Both the position numbers and the translations under genes were made by a program. From contig JAEZQK010000095.1 in NCBI GenBank assembly GCA_023413135.1, forward strand, positions 12,380 through 76,379: a DNA stretch of 64,000 nt, read 5' to 3'. Each line of letters opens with the position of its first letter. The stretch's first letter is position 1. Origin of the DNA: Bacillota bacterium (lineage in GTDB: Bacteria; Bacillota; Clostridia; Christensenellales; Aristaeellaceae). The notes beneath the pieces are model-generated. The model did not search any database, was not told where the DNA came from, and saw nothing but the letters and a program-made list of their open reading frames with translations. Shown here in pieces: positions 8,148 to 16,628 of this stretch.

Positions 8148-8948
8148 ATGAGCGGGAAGATGGAAGCAACGAATATTCTACGGAATTCGGCACATCTCTA
8201 TGATTTGGATCAGCGGGATATTGTTACGACTGATATACCCTTTTATCTTGAGTATGCTAAAGGCGCAAGTGGGAACATCCTCGAACTCGGTTGCGGAACA
8301 GGCCGTGTTGCCATTCCGCTTGCCCAGGCAGGGCACAATATTACCGGTCTTGATCTGTCTGATAGTATGCTTGGCGTTTTTCATGCAAAGCTTGCCGGTA
8401 TGCCTGCCGGGATCAAAGACAAAATATCGATTGTTCATGGAAACATGGCAAGCTTTTCGCTTGGCAAGAAATTTGATATGATCATCACTCCGTTTCGCGC
8501 TTTCCAGGCGCTTACAAGGGATGATGATATAAATGGCTGTTTGAATTGCGTACATAGCCACTTGACTGAAAACGGCATATTCATCATCAATGTTTTCCGC
8601 CCATTCAAGATTCTTGACGAAAGTTGGTGTTACCCTGAAACAATTCAATGGGAACGTCTTGACGAGGCGACAGGCAGCAAGGTTGTAAAGAAGCATTGGG
8701 GCGAACGGATTGATGTAGCAAACCAGATCATTTATCCTAACTTTGCTTATGAAGTAATACATCAAGACGATACTATTGAGAGATTTGTCGATCGACTTTC
8801 ACTCAAATACTATTATTTTGAGCAACTGAAAAAGATTTTGCAGGATGCAGGCTTTCACATCATCAATGAATATGGTTGGTATGACAAATCAGCTATTGAA
8901 AACGGAAGGGAATTGATTTTTGTCTGCAAGGCAAAGCAATATGCTTAA
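8148..8948 (+). CDS. class I SAM-dependent methyltransferase
   Basis: A 266-residue protein whose SAM-binding motif I is ILELGCGTGRVA near residues 44-55, followed by the acidic strand end GLDLSDSM and a motif II-like region around FDMIITPFRAFQALT. The substrate is not evident. Three starts are possible: GTG at 8127 overlapping the capA-like stop, ATG at 8148, and ATG at 8160. GGGGGAA (8132-8138) favours 8148. The gene is more AT-rich than its neighbours, hinting at separate ancestry, and it ends 6 bases from the convergent pcp gene. Confidence 0.82.
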   Translation: MSGKMEATNILRNSAHLYDLDQRDIVTTDIPFYLEYAKGASGNILELGCGTGRVAIPLAQAGHNITGLDLSDSMLGVFHAKLAGMPAGIKDKISIVHGNMASFSLGKKFDMIITPFRAFQALTRDDDINGCLNCVHSHLTENGIFIINVFRPFKILDESWCYPETIQWERLDEATGSKVVKKHWGERIDVANQIIYPNFAYEVIHQDDTIERFVDRLSLKYYYFEQLKKILQDAGFHIINEYGWYDKSAIENGRELIFVCKAKQYA

Positions 8949-8954
8949 TAATTA

Positions 8955-9566
8955 TTATAAAGCCTCCGCCACCGCGGTAAGGGCGGCTTCCAGCCCCTTG
9001 ATGATATCCTCCAGGGTCATGCCGAAGATGGGCTCCTTTTTTTCCTCTGCCTGCTCCGTAAGGTATGGCACGTGGATAAAGCCGCCCAGCGTGCCTGGAA
9101 ATTCATTTTGAATCAGGTGCATGACACCGTACATTAGATGATTGCACACAAACGTGCCCGCCGTGTTGGATACCGCTGCTGGCAGCCCCAAATCTTTGAT
9201 AGCCTTTACCATGGCTTTGATGGGCAGCGTGGCAAAATAGGCTGCCGGAGCGCCGGGAATGACAGGCTTGTCCACCGGAGCGTAGCCTGCATTGTCGGGT
9301 ATGGATGCGTCTTCCATGTTGATGGCCACCCGCTCCGGGGTGATGGCGGTGCGCCCTCCCGCCTGACCTACGCAGACCACCGCCTGGGGCCGGATGAACC
9401 GAATGGCCTCCGTTACTACATTGATGGCCTTTCCAAACACCGTAGGTACCGTACACTTTATGATTTCAGTCCCAGCGATCCGGCCGGCCACCAGCCTCAC
9501 GGCCTCCTGGGCCGGATTTATTTTTTCACCCCCGAAAGGTTCAAAGGCGGTCAGCAAAATTTTCAT
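8955..9566 (-). CDS. pcp: pyroglutamyl-peptidase I
   Basis: A cytosolic cysteine peptidase of family C15 that removes N-terminal pyroglutamate from peptides. The N-terminus MKILLTAFEPFGG is the family signature. The catalytic triad is visible as Glu in TPERVAINMEDA, Cys in SNTAGTFVCNHLMYG and His in GGFIHVPYL. The length of 203 residues is normal. I use the ATG at 9566: GGGAGGG sits 6 bases before it, while the ATG at 9572 directly abuts that site. A minus-strand promoter lies at 9590-9618, back to back with the promoter of the amidohydrolase gene. Confidence 0.95.
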   Translation of the reverse strand: MKILLTAFEPFGGEKINPAQEAVRLVAGRIAGTEIIKCTVPTVFGKAINVVTEAIRFIRPQAVVCVGQAGGRTAITPERVAINMEDASIPDNAGYAPVDKPVIPGAPAAYFATLPIKAMVKAIKDLGLPAAVSNTAGTFVCNHLMYGVMHLIQNEFPGTLGGFIHVPYLTEQAEEKKEPIFGMTLEDIIKGLEAALTAVAEAL

Positions 9567-9589
9567 GCGCATCCCTCCCTATGGGTTTG

Positions 9590-9618
9590 ATTATATACTG
9601 CCTGCAGGAAGAGGGCAA
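9590..9618 (-). promoter_or_regulatory. promoter of pcp
   Basis: On the minus strand, TTGCCC (9613-9618), a 17-base spacer, and TATAAT (9590-9595), 24 bases before the pcp start. Confidence 0.65.
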
Positions 9619-9627
9619 GCGCCTCCC

Positions 9628-9656
9628 TTGTGCTATGGTAGGCGCCGTGGTAAAAT
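9628..9656 (+). promoter_or_regulatory. promoter of the amidohydrolase gene
   Basis: TTGTGC (9628-9633), a 17-base spacer, and TAAAAT (9651-9656), divergent from the pcp promoter 10 bases away. Confidence 0.6.
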
Positions 9657-9695
9657 GTGCCTGGCAATAACGGTCTGCGACCGACGGAGGAAGCT

Positions 9696-11315
9696 ATGAA
9701 TAAAGTTATCATCAATGCAAAAGTATATATTGACCGGGAGATATTTGCCCAGGCAGTGCTGGTAAGGGGAGAGCATATCGCCCTGGCCGGCACCAATGAA
9801 CAAGTGCTGGCTGCCGCAGGGGACGGTGCTGAGCGCATCGATGCCGGGGGGCGGTTACTGGTGCCCGGGTTTCATGACTGCCATCTGCACCTGGCCTTTT
9901 TCGGCCGCGCGGCCAGCGCCATTCCCGCCGCGAATGTTACTTCCATCGGCGAATTGATAGAGCGGGGGCGCGCGACCCTTGACCGCCTGCGGGCCAAACC
10001 CGGGGCTGTGGTCACCGGCAGGGGCTGGGATCAGGAACAGTTCTTGGGTGAAAAGCGTTTGCCAAACCGGTACGACCTTGACAGGATTTCCACAGAACAC
10101 GCCATCGTCATCAGCCGCAAGTGCGGACACATATTGTGCTGCAATTCAAAAGCGCTGGAGCTGGCGGGTATAAAAAGGCCGGTCCCGGCGGTGGAGGGCG
10201 GGCAGATAGACGTGGACGAGGCGGGGGAGCCCACCGGCATCTTCCGCGAAAACGCAATGGACCTTCTTTTCAGGATCGTACCTGAGCCCAGCGATTTGGA
10301 GAAAGAGGCACAGATGGAATATGCCATGCGCCATGCCCTGGCAAATGGCCTGACGGCTGTGGCAAGCCAGGACGCGACCGGCGGAGATATGGATGAAATT
10401 ATCGGAACCTACGCCCGGCTTTACGAAAAGGGGGTGCGCCTGCGCGTCACGCAGCAGGCCGGGATCGGGTGTGAGGCGCATCTGGACGAATACATACGTA
10501 GAGGGTACCGCACCGGTACATATTTACATGCTCCCTTTTTGAAAATGGGCCCGCTGAAGCTTTTTGCGGACGGTTCCCTCGGCTCCAGGACCGCATTCAT
10601 GAGAGAGCCATACAAAGACGCGCCCGGAACATGCGGAATACGTGTGCTGGAGCCGGAGGTGATGGCCGCCTATATCCAAAAAGCCGCGCAAAACGGCTTG
10701 CAGGTCGCGGTGCATGCCATCGGCGACGACGCCATGGACACCGTTATATCGTGCTTCGAGACGGTGACGAAGGAGGGTAATAACCCTCTGCGCCACGGCA
10801 TCGTACACTGTCAGATTACCGACCGGCCGCTTATATCGCGCATGACCGCGAATGACATTGTGGCGCTTGTCCAGCCGATCTTTCTGGCCAGCGACATGCA
10901 CATCGCGCAAAGCCGGGTGGGCAGGGAACTGGCCTCCACATCCTATGCTTTTGGCACCATGGAGCGATTGCATATGCATGTCGCCTACGGCAGCGACTGT
11001 CCCGTGGAAACGCTGAATCCCCTGAAGGGCATCGCCTGCGCCGTGTCAAGGGCCGACCCTGACGACACCTTGGGGAACGCCTTCTTCCCGGAGGAGCGGG
11101 TGGATGTATATACCGCCGTGGACAGCTATACGCAGGGCAGCGCTTACGCTACCTTTGATGAGGAACGCATGGGGCGCATTTACCCTGGGTATCTGGCCGA
11201 CCTGGTTTTGCTGGACCGTGACATTTTCGCCATACCGGCGGAAGAGATAGGCGATGCCCAGGTGCTTTTTACCATGGTGGGCGGTGAGATCGCCTATCAA
11301 AGGAATGCGGAATGA
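9696..11315 (+). CDS. amidohydrolase family protein (YtcJ-like)
   Basis: A 539-residue metal-dependent hydrolase of the amidohydrolase superfamily. The first metal ligands are in PGFHDCHLHL (HxH, near residue 65), further His are in VAVHAIGDDAMD and RHGIVHCQI, and the late Asp is in YGSDCPVE. The C-terminal ADLVLLDRDIF strand completes the small beta domain. YtcJ-like members hydrolyse exocyclic amide or ester bonds of unknown substrates. CGGAGG precedes the ATG at 9696. It has its own promoter and probably runs into rlmD 65 bases downstream, since only a hairpin without a T-tract lies between. Confidence 0.88.
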   Translation: MNKVIINAKVYIDREIFAQAVLVRGEHIALAGTNEQVLAAAGDGAERIDAGGRLLVPGFHDCHLHLAFFGRAASAIPAANVTSIGELIERGRATLDRLRAKPGAVVTGRGWDQEQFLGEKRLPNRYDLDRISTEHAIVISRKCGHILCCNSKALELAGIKRPVPAVEGGQIDVDEAGEPTGIFRENAMDLLFRIVPEPSDLEKEAQMEYAMRHALANGLTAVASQDATGGDMDEIIGTYARLYEKGVRLRVTQQAGIGCEAHLDEYIRRGYRTGTYLHAPFLKMGPLKLFADGSLGSRTAFMREPYKDAPGTCGIRVLEPEVMAAYIQKAAQNGLQVAVHAIGDDAMDTVISCFETVTKEGNNPLRHGIVHCQITDRPLISRMTANDIVALVQPIFLASDMHIAQSRVGRELASTSYAFGTMERLHMHVAYGSDCPVETLNPLKGIACAVSRADPDDTLGNAFFPEERVDVYTAVDSYTQGSAYATFDEERMGRIYPGYLADLVLLDRDIFAIPAEEIGDAQVLFTMVGGEIAYQRNAE

Positions 11316-11380
11316 TGATGGGTTTGGGCTGCTTGCAGCCCATGGAAAGATGATCATCTTGGAAAGGGGACGTGCTGGGC

Positions 11381-12514
11381 ATGACCTGTGACGCAAAGGC
11401 AAAAGGCTGCGGCGGTTGCCCCTATATCCATCTTACATATCCCGAACAATTGAAAAAGAAGCAGGCGCTTGTGAAAAAGCACCTTTCTACCTTTGGAAAG
11501 CCCCGTCCTATTCTTGGCATGGCCGACCCCGATCATTACCGCAACAAAGCCATTGCTACCTTTGCCAAGGCAAAAGAGGGGCTTATTTCGGGCATCTACC
11601 GGGAGGGTACTCATCAGGTGATTCCAGTAGAGGAATGCCTGATTCACGCGCCCCAAACGGATGATGTATTGCGCGCGGTGCGGGAAACTGCCGTGGAGTG
11701 CGGCCTCAAGGCTTATGATGAGGACAGGCATACGGGCTTTTTGCGCCATGCGCTGGTACGGAGGGGCCATTATACGGGGCAGATCCTGGTGGTGTTGGTG
11801 ACGGCTTCTGCTCCTTTTCCGAAAAAAGAGGAATTTGTATCAAAGCTGCTTGAAAAGCATCCCGGCATCACCTCCGTGGTGCAGAACGTAAATGCCCGCT
11901 CCACCAGCGCGGTACTTGGCTTTGTGGAGCATGTGCTCTACGGCCCCGGGTATATCGAAGATGCGCTGTGCGGCCTGCGCTTTTTTATATCGCCCCGCTC
12001 CTTTTACCAGGTGAACACCGCTCAAACCGAGCTACTATACAGGGAGGCCATCCGCCTGGCGGAGCTGACAGGAAAGGAAACAGTGATTGACGCCTATTGC
12101 GGCATCGGCACGCTGACGTTGGTTGCGGCCCAAGCTGCCGGACAGGCCATTGGGATCGAAATCAATCCCGCCGCAATTGCCGACGCCAACCGGAACGCCG
12201 CCGCCAACGGCATTGCAAATGCATCCTTCCTGAAAGGCGACGCAGGCCGGGTGATGGTGAAAATGGCGGAGGAGGGCAAGTCTGCCGAGGTGGTATTCAT
12301 GGATCCGCCCAGGGCCGGCAGCAGCGAGGAGTTCCTGAATGCTCTGTGCACGCTTTCCCCCAAGCGGGTTGTGTACATCTCCTGCAACGTGGAAACGCAG
12401 GCAAGGGATCTGAAATACCTGCACGAGCGGGGGTACAAGGTGCGGGCCATCCAGCCGGTGGATTTGTTTCCCTATACGGAGCATGTGGAGACGGTTTGCC
12501 TGCTCGTAAAATAG
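11381..12514 (+). CDS. rlmD: 23S rRNA (uracil-C5) methyltransferase, RlmD/RumA type
   Basis: A 377-residue enzyme that would transfer a methyl group from SAM to a uracil C5 in 23S rRNA. The 4Fe-4S cysteines Cys3, Cys10 and Cys13 (KGCGGCP) plus probably Cys86, the SAM loop DAYCGIGTLTL, FMDPPRAG, the nucleophile Cys in YISCNVETQARDL and the base Glu in EHVETVCLL are all present. The N-terminal TRAM domain of longer family members is missing, as in many Clostridia. I use the ATG at 11381 (AAGGGGA upstream); a GTG at 11372 is possible. Copies of parts of this gene recur at 13714-13860, 14721-14812 and 26940-27062. Confidence 0.93.
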   Translation: MTCDAKAKGCGGCPYIHLTYPEQLKKKQALVKKHLSTFGKPRPILGMADPDHYRNKAIATFAKAKEGLISGIYREGTHQVIPVEECLIHAPQTDDVLRAVRETAVECGLKAYDEDRHTGFLRHALVRRGHYTGQILVVLVTASAPFPKKEEFVSKLLEKHPGITSVVQNVNARSTSAVLGFVEHVLYGPGYIEDALCGLRFFISPRSFYQVNTAQTELLYREAIRLAELTGKETVIDAYCGIGTLTLVAAQAAGQAIGIEINPAAIADANRNAAANGIANASFLKGDAGRVMVKMAEEGKSAEVVFMDPPRAGSSEEFLNALCTLSPKRVVYISCNVETQARDLKYLHERGYKVRAIQPVDLFPYTEHVETVCLLVK

Positions 12515-12609
12515 TATGAACACTAAGGAATAAATAAGTGGCGCGAGAAAACATTCTATGGAACGTCAATATATACAAGAATTAAGGAGTAGATGCAGGA
12601 GGTGGAAAT

Positions 12610-13701
12610 ATGCGCACGTGCATTTATCTAAAAAAAAGTGAACCAGAGGTTTCTTTTTGTTCTAAAGAACACATTGTACCAGCAGGTATAGGTGGAATGA
12701 TGACACTTGACTATGGTATTGTTTCTGATGAGGCAAATAAAAAGTTCTCATCTCTTGAATTGGACTTCATTAGGAATTCACCAATCTCTTTACCCAGGCA
12801 GTTTTTTGGACCTGGGAAAAGAGGGAAACTAGCCATTCTTAGAGCCTCCAAATCAAATATCCATATTATGAATGACGATAAAGGTAATACAAGCCTGGGA
12901 TATATTCAATTAGGGAAGCCACATCAAATTCCCCAGTTAATAGTTGAGGCAGACAATAGTGTAAAAATGATATTTGATGCATCTGCAGGTAGTATTGGAT
13001 ATCAAAAACAGCTGGAGGAATTCAAAAGAGATCTCAAAGACTTTAATGGGGTATATATGTCAATTGATAAAAAAGAATTTGATGATGTACAGCTGATTAT
13101 CGGTTACTTAGGGGGAAAATGGTATATTGCTAGAAATGAAAATATGGATGATGAAAAGCTAAATAGCATAATTCTTAAGATCTCGAACATTAATTTTGAA
13201 ATAACTGCGCCACCCCTAACTCATTCATCTCAAATTACTTCAATTCAGCATATGGCTTTTAGCCATGAATATTTTTTTAGAGTATGCTCGAAAATGGTTT
13301 TTAATTTTTTGGCATATGCAAATGGGCCTGAGTTTGTTTTTAGAGACATCTTTGACCCTATTAGAAATTGGATTACAAATGGTGGAGAAAATGTTTTCGC
13401 CAATTTGATAGATCCACAGGATTCAGCTGCTTTTAAAAAGCTTCCTTTTCCGTCAGAAGCTCATACAATTCTAATTATGCCGATGGGTACAAAATTGGTA
13501 GGTTTTGTCGGGCTATATGGAAATAGTTTTTCAGTCGTGATATCAATATGTAACGATTTTAAGGAGTATTTTGGGCTTAACGGCTGGATTTGCGATTGGA
13601 GAAATAAGCGAGAAAATTTCTTGGAGGATTATATTGGTTCTATGTATAGAGATAGTATGCTGCATGGTGCTGATGTGGAAAGTGGGCTATCTCTATTTTG
13701 A
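12610..13701 (+). CDS. HNH endonuclease-like protein, degenerate motif
   Basis: A 363-residue protein. Residues 4-50 resemble the HNH_5-type zinc-finger nuclease start: Cys4, Cys17, then KEHIVPAGIGG (His21) and SDEANKKFSSLE (Asn43). The second CxxC pair expected around 40-43 is SDEAN here, so zinc binding and possibly catalysis are lost or altered. The rest, with WICDW near the end, is not recognised. The gene is clearly AT-rich compared with rlmD upstream. It has AGGAGG before the ATG, and it sits exactly between the intact 3' end of rlmD and a displaced copy of that end, which suggests arrival by insertion. Confidence 0.6.
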   Translation: MRTCIYLKKSEPEVSFCSKEHIVPAGIGGMMTLDYGIVSDEANKKFSSLELDFIRNSPISLPRQFFGPGKRGKLAILRASKSNIHIMNDDKGNTSLGYIQLGKPHQIPQLIVEADNSVKMIFDASAGSIGYQKQLEEFKRDLKDFNGVYMSIDKKEFDDVQLIIGYLGGKWYIARNENMDDEKLNSIILKISNINFEITAPPLTHSSQITSIQHMAFSHEYFFRVCSKMVFNFLAYANGPEFVFRDIFDPIRNWITNGGENVFANLIDPQDSAAFKKLPFPSEAHTILIMPMGTKLVGFVGLYGNSFSVVISICNDFKEYFGLNGWICDWRNKRENFLEDYIGSMYRDSMLHGADVESGLSLF

Positions 13702-13713
13702 AGGAAGCCAGAC

Positions 13714-13860
13714 AATGTGGAAACGCAGGCAAGGGATCTGAAATACCTGCATGAGTGGGGGTACAAGGTGTGGGAGATCCAGCCGATGGACTTGTTTCTC
13801 CATACTGAGAATATGGAGAATACAGTGCTGATGACGAATTGTGATCGGAATGATGAATAG
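13714..13860 (+). pseudogene. displaced copy of the rlmD 3' end (copy 1)
   Basis: From AATGTGGAAACGCAG this stretch repeats the last part of rlmD (from about 12386). Nine of the first 86 bases differ, six of them C-to-T or G-to-A changes. It reads NVETQARDLKYLHEWGYK and ends with a diverged tail and a TAG at 13858. No start or ribosome site is present, so it is not expressed as a protein on its own. It marks the right edge of the HNH-like insertion. Confidence 0.85.
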
Positions 13861-13880
13861 GGCGGATTGACCTCTTATGT

Positions 13881-14107
13881 AGCACAAATACGTATGTGGG
13901 TGACGGCAGTTACCGGGCGAATTCCTCCCCAAAGATTAAGCAGCAAAATGGGCAATGCCCCATCTTCCCAAAGAACAGGCGGCTTTGCTTGATTTGGCCG
14001 GGAAAGCCTACCGGGGTGAGTTTGATGACAAGTGGGATAGCCTGGACACTGAGGTGACCGCACTCGCCAATTGTCTGAAAAAAGAAATACAGCATAGACT
14101 TGAATAA
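13881..14107 (+). pseudogene. decayed C-terminal fragment of an aadA-like gene
   Basis: This stretch is closely similar to the last 210 bases of the intact aadA-like gene (17191-17402). It encodes RMWVTAVTG, then after a 1-base insertion GEFLPKD, an in-frame TAA, AAKWAMPHLPKEQAALLDLAGK and so on to HRLE and the stop at 14105-14107. The N-terminal nucleotidyltransferase domain is absent, so it cannot be functional. It indicates that a second aminoglycoside-nucleotidyltransferase gene once stood here. Confidence 0.85.
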
Positions 14108-14147
14108 GTGCTTTCAGGCAGTATGATTATAAAATTGGAGAAGGACA

Positions 14148-14699
14148 ATGGAGATTGAGAAATATGTTTCGTTTATTGAAGAGGCGGAGAAATTGAAATC
14201 TGTTGTCCGCACAGCATGGACAAGCAGCGGACGCAGGGAAAGTACTGCCGAGCACTCTTGGCGCCTTGCTCTGCTGGCCGGTATCATGTCCAATCACTAT
14301 CCAGGCTTGGATGTGTCGAAAATATTGATGATGAGCCTGATTCATGTTATTGGTGAAATCTATGAAGGTGATATTTCTGCAACCCTGAATCCTGAGAAGA
14401 GTAGCAAGTATGATACGGAATATCATGCGGCGGAAGCGGTATTTTCGATTCTTCCAGAGCAGCAAGCCAAAAGGATGATGGATATGTGGATAGAGTATAA
14501 TGATAACACTACGCCAGAGGCTAAACTGGTCAAGGCATTGGATAAGGCAGAAACAATTATACAGCATAACCAGGGGAATAATCCGGCGGATTTCGATTAC
14601 CGGTTTAACCTGGAATATGGGAAGGAATACTTCGAAAATGATGATACGCTAAAACAGTTAAGGGCAATGATTGATGAAAAAACAATTAGGAAATGTTAG
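14148..14699 (+). CDS. HD-domain hydrolase homolog (YfbR/HDDC2-like) with altered HD motif
   Basis: A 183-residue protein of the 5'-deoxynucleotidase-like HD group. The first metal His is in TAEHSWR (His36), the helix IGEIYEGDIS (Glu70, Asp75) is conserved, and the late Asp lies in VKALDKAE. The hallmark His-Asp pair is changed to His66-Val67 (SLIHVIGE), which removes a metal ligand. The protein is probably catalytically weak or inactive unless this is a sequencing error. GGAG precedes the ATG. It lies between an aadA fragment and a second rlmD scar, that is, in a patchwork of inserted DNA. Confidence 0.75.
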   Translation: MEIEKYVSFIEEAEKLKSVVRTAWTSSGRRESTAEHSWRLALLAGIMSNHYPGLDVSKILMMSLIHVIGEIYEGDISATLNPEKSSKYDTEYHAAEAVFSILPEQQAKRMMDMWIEYNDNTTPEAKLVKALDKAETIIQHNQGNNPADFDYRFNLEYGKEYFENDDTLKQLRAMIDEKTIRKC

Positions 14700-14720
14700 C
14701 AAAGAGAGAGGGGAAAAGGG

Positions 14721-14812
14721 GCGGCCCATCTGGCTGGTGGATTTGTTTGTCTATACGGAGTATATGGAGTGCGTTATGAAGCTGAATGGAACGATTAGGA
14801 GCATTGATTCAT
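14721..14812 (+). pseudogene. displaced copy of the rlmD 3' end (copy 2)
   Basis: GCGGCCCATCTGGCTGGTGG onward matches rlmD from about 12441 (GCGGGCCATCCAGCCGGTGG). It reads RPIWLVDLFVYTEYMECV before running out of similarity, with a TGA at 14810. It starts about 55 bases further into the gene than copy 1 and is more diverged. No start codon is present. It lies immediately before the dus gene. Confidence 0.75.
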
Positions 14813-15749
14813 GAATTTTTACTTCGCGCCTATGGAGGGCTTGACCGGATACATTTATAGAAATGCCCATCATGCTTTCTTTCCAAAAGGAATAGCAAAA
14901 TATTTCTCCCCGTTTATCGTTGCAAATCAGAGCGACAGCTTTAAAACCCGTGATATAAATGATATTTTGCCAGAGAATAACCAGGGGACAGTTTTGATTC
15001 CACAATTATTAACCAATAACGCAGATGATTTTATCCATACTGCAAAGAGAATAAAGCTGCTGGGATATAGTGAAATCAATTTGAATTTAGGCTGTCCATC
15101 GGGCACAGTTGTTTCAAAAAGCAGAGGCGCCGGATTTCTTGCGAAAAGAGCGGAGCTCGATTTGTTTTTGGAAAAAATTTTCAATCAAGCGGTCACAAGA
15201 ATATCCATCAAAACGAGGATAGGCAAGGAGAGTCCGGAAGAGTTTGATGAACTGATCGAAATATTTAACAAATACCCTGTGGAAGAATTGATCATACACC
15301 CCAGGGTTTAAAAGGATTTTTATAAAAACAAACCGAACATGGAAGCTTTTCAAGTAGCCTTGAACCAAAGCAAAAACCCTGTTTGCTATAATGGCGATAT
15401 ATTTACAGCAGAAGATTGCAAAAGGTTTTCAGCCGGATATCCGGGAGTAGGAACGGTCATGCTTGGCAGAGGGCTATTAATGAATCCCGGCGTTATCCAT
15501 GAGCTTTTGTACAATATCAAGCTCGAAAGGAACCTGCTGAAAGATTTTCATGATCAAATATATGACGGATATAAAAGAATACTCTTTGGGGAAAAGGACA
15601 TATTGTACAAAATGAAAGAACTCTGGAGCTATATGATATTGATGTTTTCCGACAATGCAAAACACGCCAAACGAATCAAAAAGTCACAGAGTTTACACGA
15701 TTATGATGAAGCTGTTTCATGTTTATTCAGCGAGTCAGAAATGGCATGA
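14811..15749 (+). pseudogene. tRNA dihydrouridine synthase interrupted by one stop codon
   Basis: One reading frame carries a full-length Dus protein (312 codons) broken only by TAA at 15309-15311, directly after IIHPRV. The family usually has Gln or Arg here (HPRVQKDFY), so a single CAA-to-TAA change explains it. Before the stop: FAPMEGLTGYIYRN, NLNLGCPSGTVVSKSRGAG with the catalytic-loop Cys, and SIKTRIGK. After it: KDFYKNKPN, CYNGDIF and the FMN-phosphate motif VGTVMLGRGLLMNPG. GATTAGGAG precedes the ATG. The two halves would give no active FMN-binding enzyme. The end overlaps the convergent hydrolase gene by 23 bases. Confidence 0.85.
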
Positions 15750-16551
15750 TATATTCGATGGATTTGGTCACCACATGGCCGCAACCCGACAGTAAACGGG
15801 TTTCGGCTGATGGTATAAGATGGGAGAGCCTATGCGCCGATTTTTCAGCATCAATGATTGCATCATCTTCCCCATCTATAAAGAGAATCGGCATGTTCAG
15901 CCGCTGCAATTGTTCGTCCGTATATACGGGCAGATCCTGAATCGGATTGTAGTTTTCAACGATCAGATTCATAAAATCAAGTACTTCCTTCGGGATGCGC
16001 TGCTCTCCGATAATGCCGGGGTTCACCGGCACAGTTCCGTCCGCCTGCCGCGTTTGCCCCACATTGAGAAGAAATTGAGGGCGAATTTGCGCAAGGCCGG
16101 CGGATGCGATCAGAATCAGCCTGGAAACGCGTTCCGGAAAAGCTGTGGCGAATTTGAGACTCATCCAGCCGCCCAGCGAGTTGCCGATGAAAGCGGTTCT
16201 TTCAAGGCCGAGCGCATCCAGGACATCCTTCATCCAGCGTGCAAAAGCGTCTGAACTGAGGTCGGGTCTGTATTCCTCACTGTTTCCGGCTTCGCCGATG
16301 ATGTCAACGGCATAAATCCTGAAATGATTGGATAGGGCCATGATCTCGGGAAACCAGAATGCGCTGTTACTGCAGGAGCCGTGTAACAGGATAATGGGTG
16401 GATGCGACTCTTCGCCGGCTGTTAGCATAAACGTTTGTCCAAAGGCGGTCTTGACGTATTGCTGCCCGAAGGGGAAGTGACTGAGCACGCGATTATAATA
16501 GGCCCGAACCTTGTCTCGCCCCGCTTCAGTCTTGAATACGCTGTTTTCCAT
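15727..16551 (-). CDS. alpha/beta hydrolase
   Basis: A 274-residue alpha/beta hydrolase fold protein. The oxyanion region is LLHGSCSNS (near residue 57), the nucleophile elbow GNSLGG gives Ser125, the acid is in FIDGEDDAI and the catalytic His is in LSGCGHVV. The substrate is unknown; related proteins are carboxylesterases or lactonases. The ATG at 16551 has AAGGAG nine bases upstream; an in-frame TTG at 16557 is too close to that site. A near-perfect consensus promoter at 16585-16613 suggests strong expression, and a short inverted repeat sits over the likely start of transcription. Confidence 0.87.
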   Translation of the reverse strand: MENSVFKTEAGRDKVRAYYNRVLSHFPFGQQYVKTAFGQTFMLTAGEESHPPIILLHGSCSNSAFWFPEIMALSNHFRIYAVDIIGEAGNSEEYRPDLSSDAFARWMKDVLDALGLERTAFIGNSLGGWMSLKFATAFPERVSRLILIASAGLAQIRPQFLLNVGQTRQADGTVPVNPGIIGEQRIPKEVLDFMNLIVENYNPIQDLPVYTDEQLQRLNMPILFIDGEDDAIIDAEKSAHRLSHLIPSAETRLLSGCGHVVTKSIEYIMPFLTR

Positions 16552-16584
16552 ATCCAATCACTCCTTATTACTACTGATAAAGTA

Positions 16585-16613
16585 ATTATAAGAAATAATA
16601 AGGAATATGTCAA
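16585..16613 (-). promoter_or_regulatory. consensus promoter of the alpha/beta hydrolase gene
   Basis: On the minus strand, TTGACA (16608-16613), a 17-base spacer, and TATAAT (16585-16590). Both hexamers match the consensus exactly. A possible operator (ATTAC...GTAAT) covers about 16566-16585, over the expected transcription start. Confidence 0.8.
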
Positions 16614-16628
16614 GAGGGGGGAGCCTTT

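Noticed and set aside
15300..15345. Selenocysteine or pyrrolysine read-through in the dus gene
   Set aside because: The stop is TAA, not TGA or TAG, and no SECIS-like stem follows; a simple nonsense mutation fits better.
12515..15750. Prophage or integrative element with its own recombinase
   Set aside because: Displaced gene ends suggest past insertion, but no integrase, transposase or phage structural gene is present in the window.
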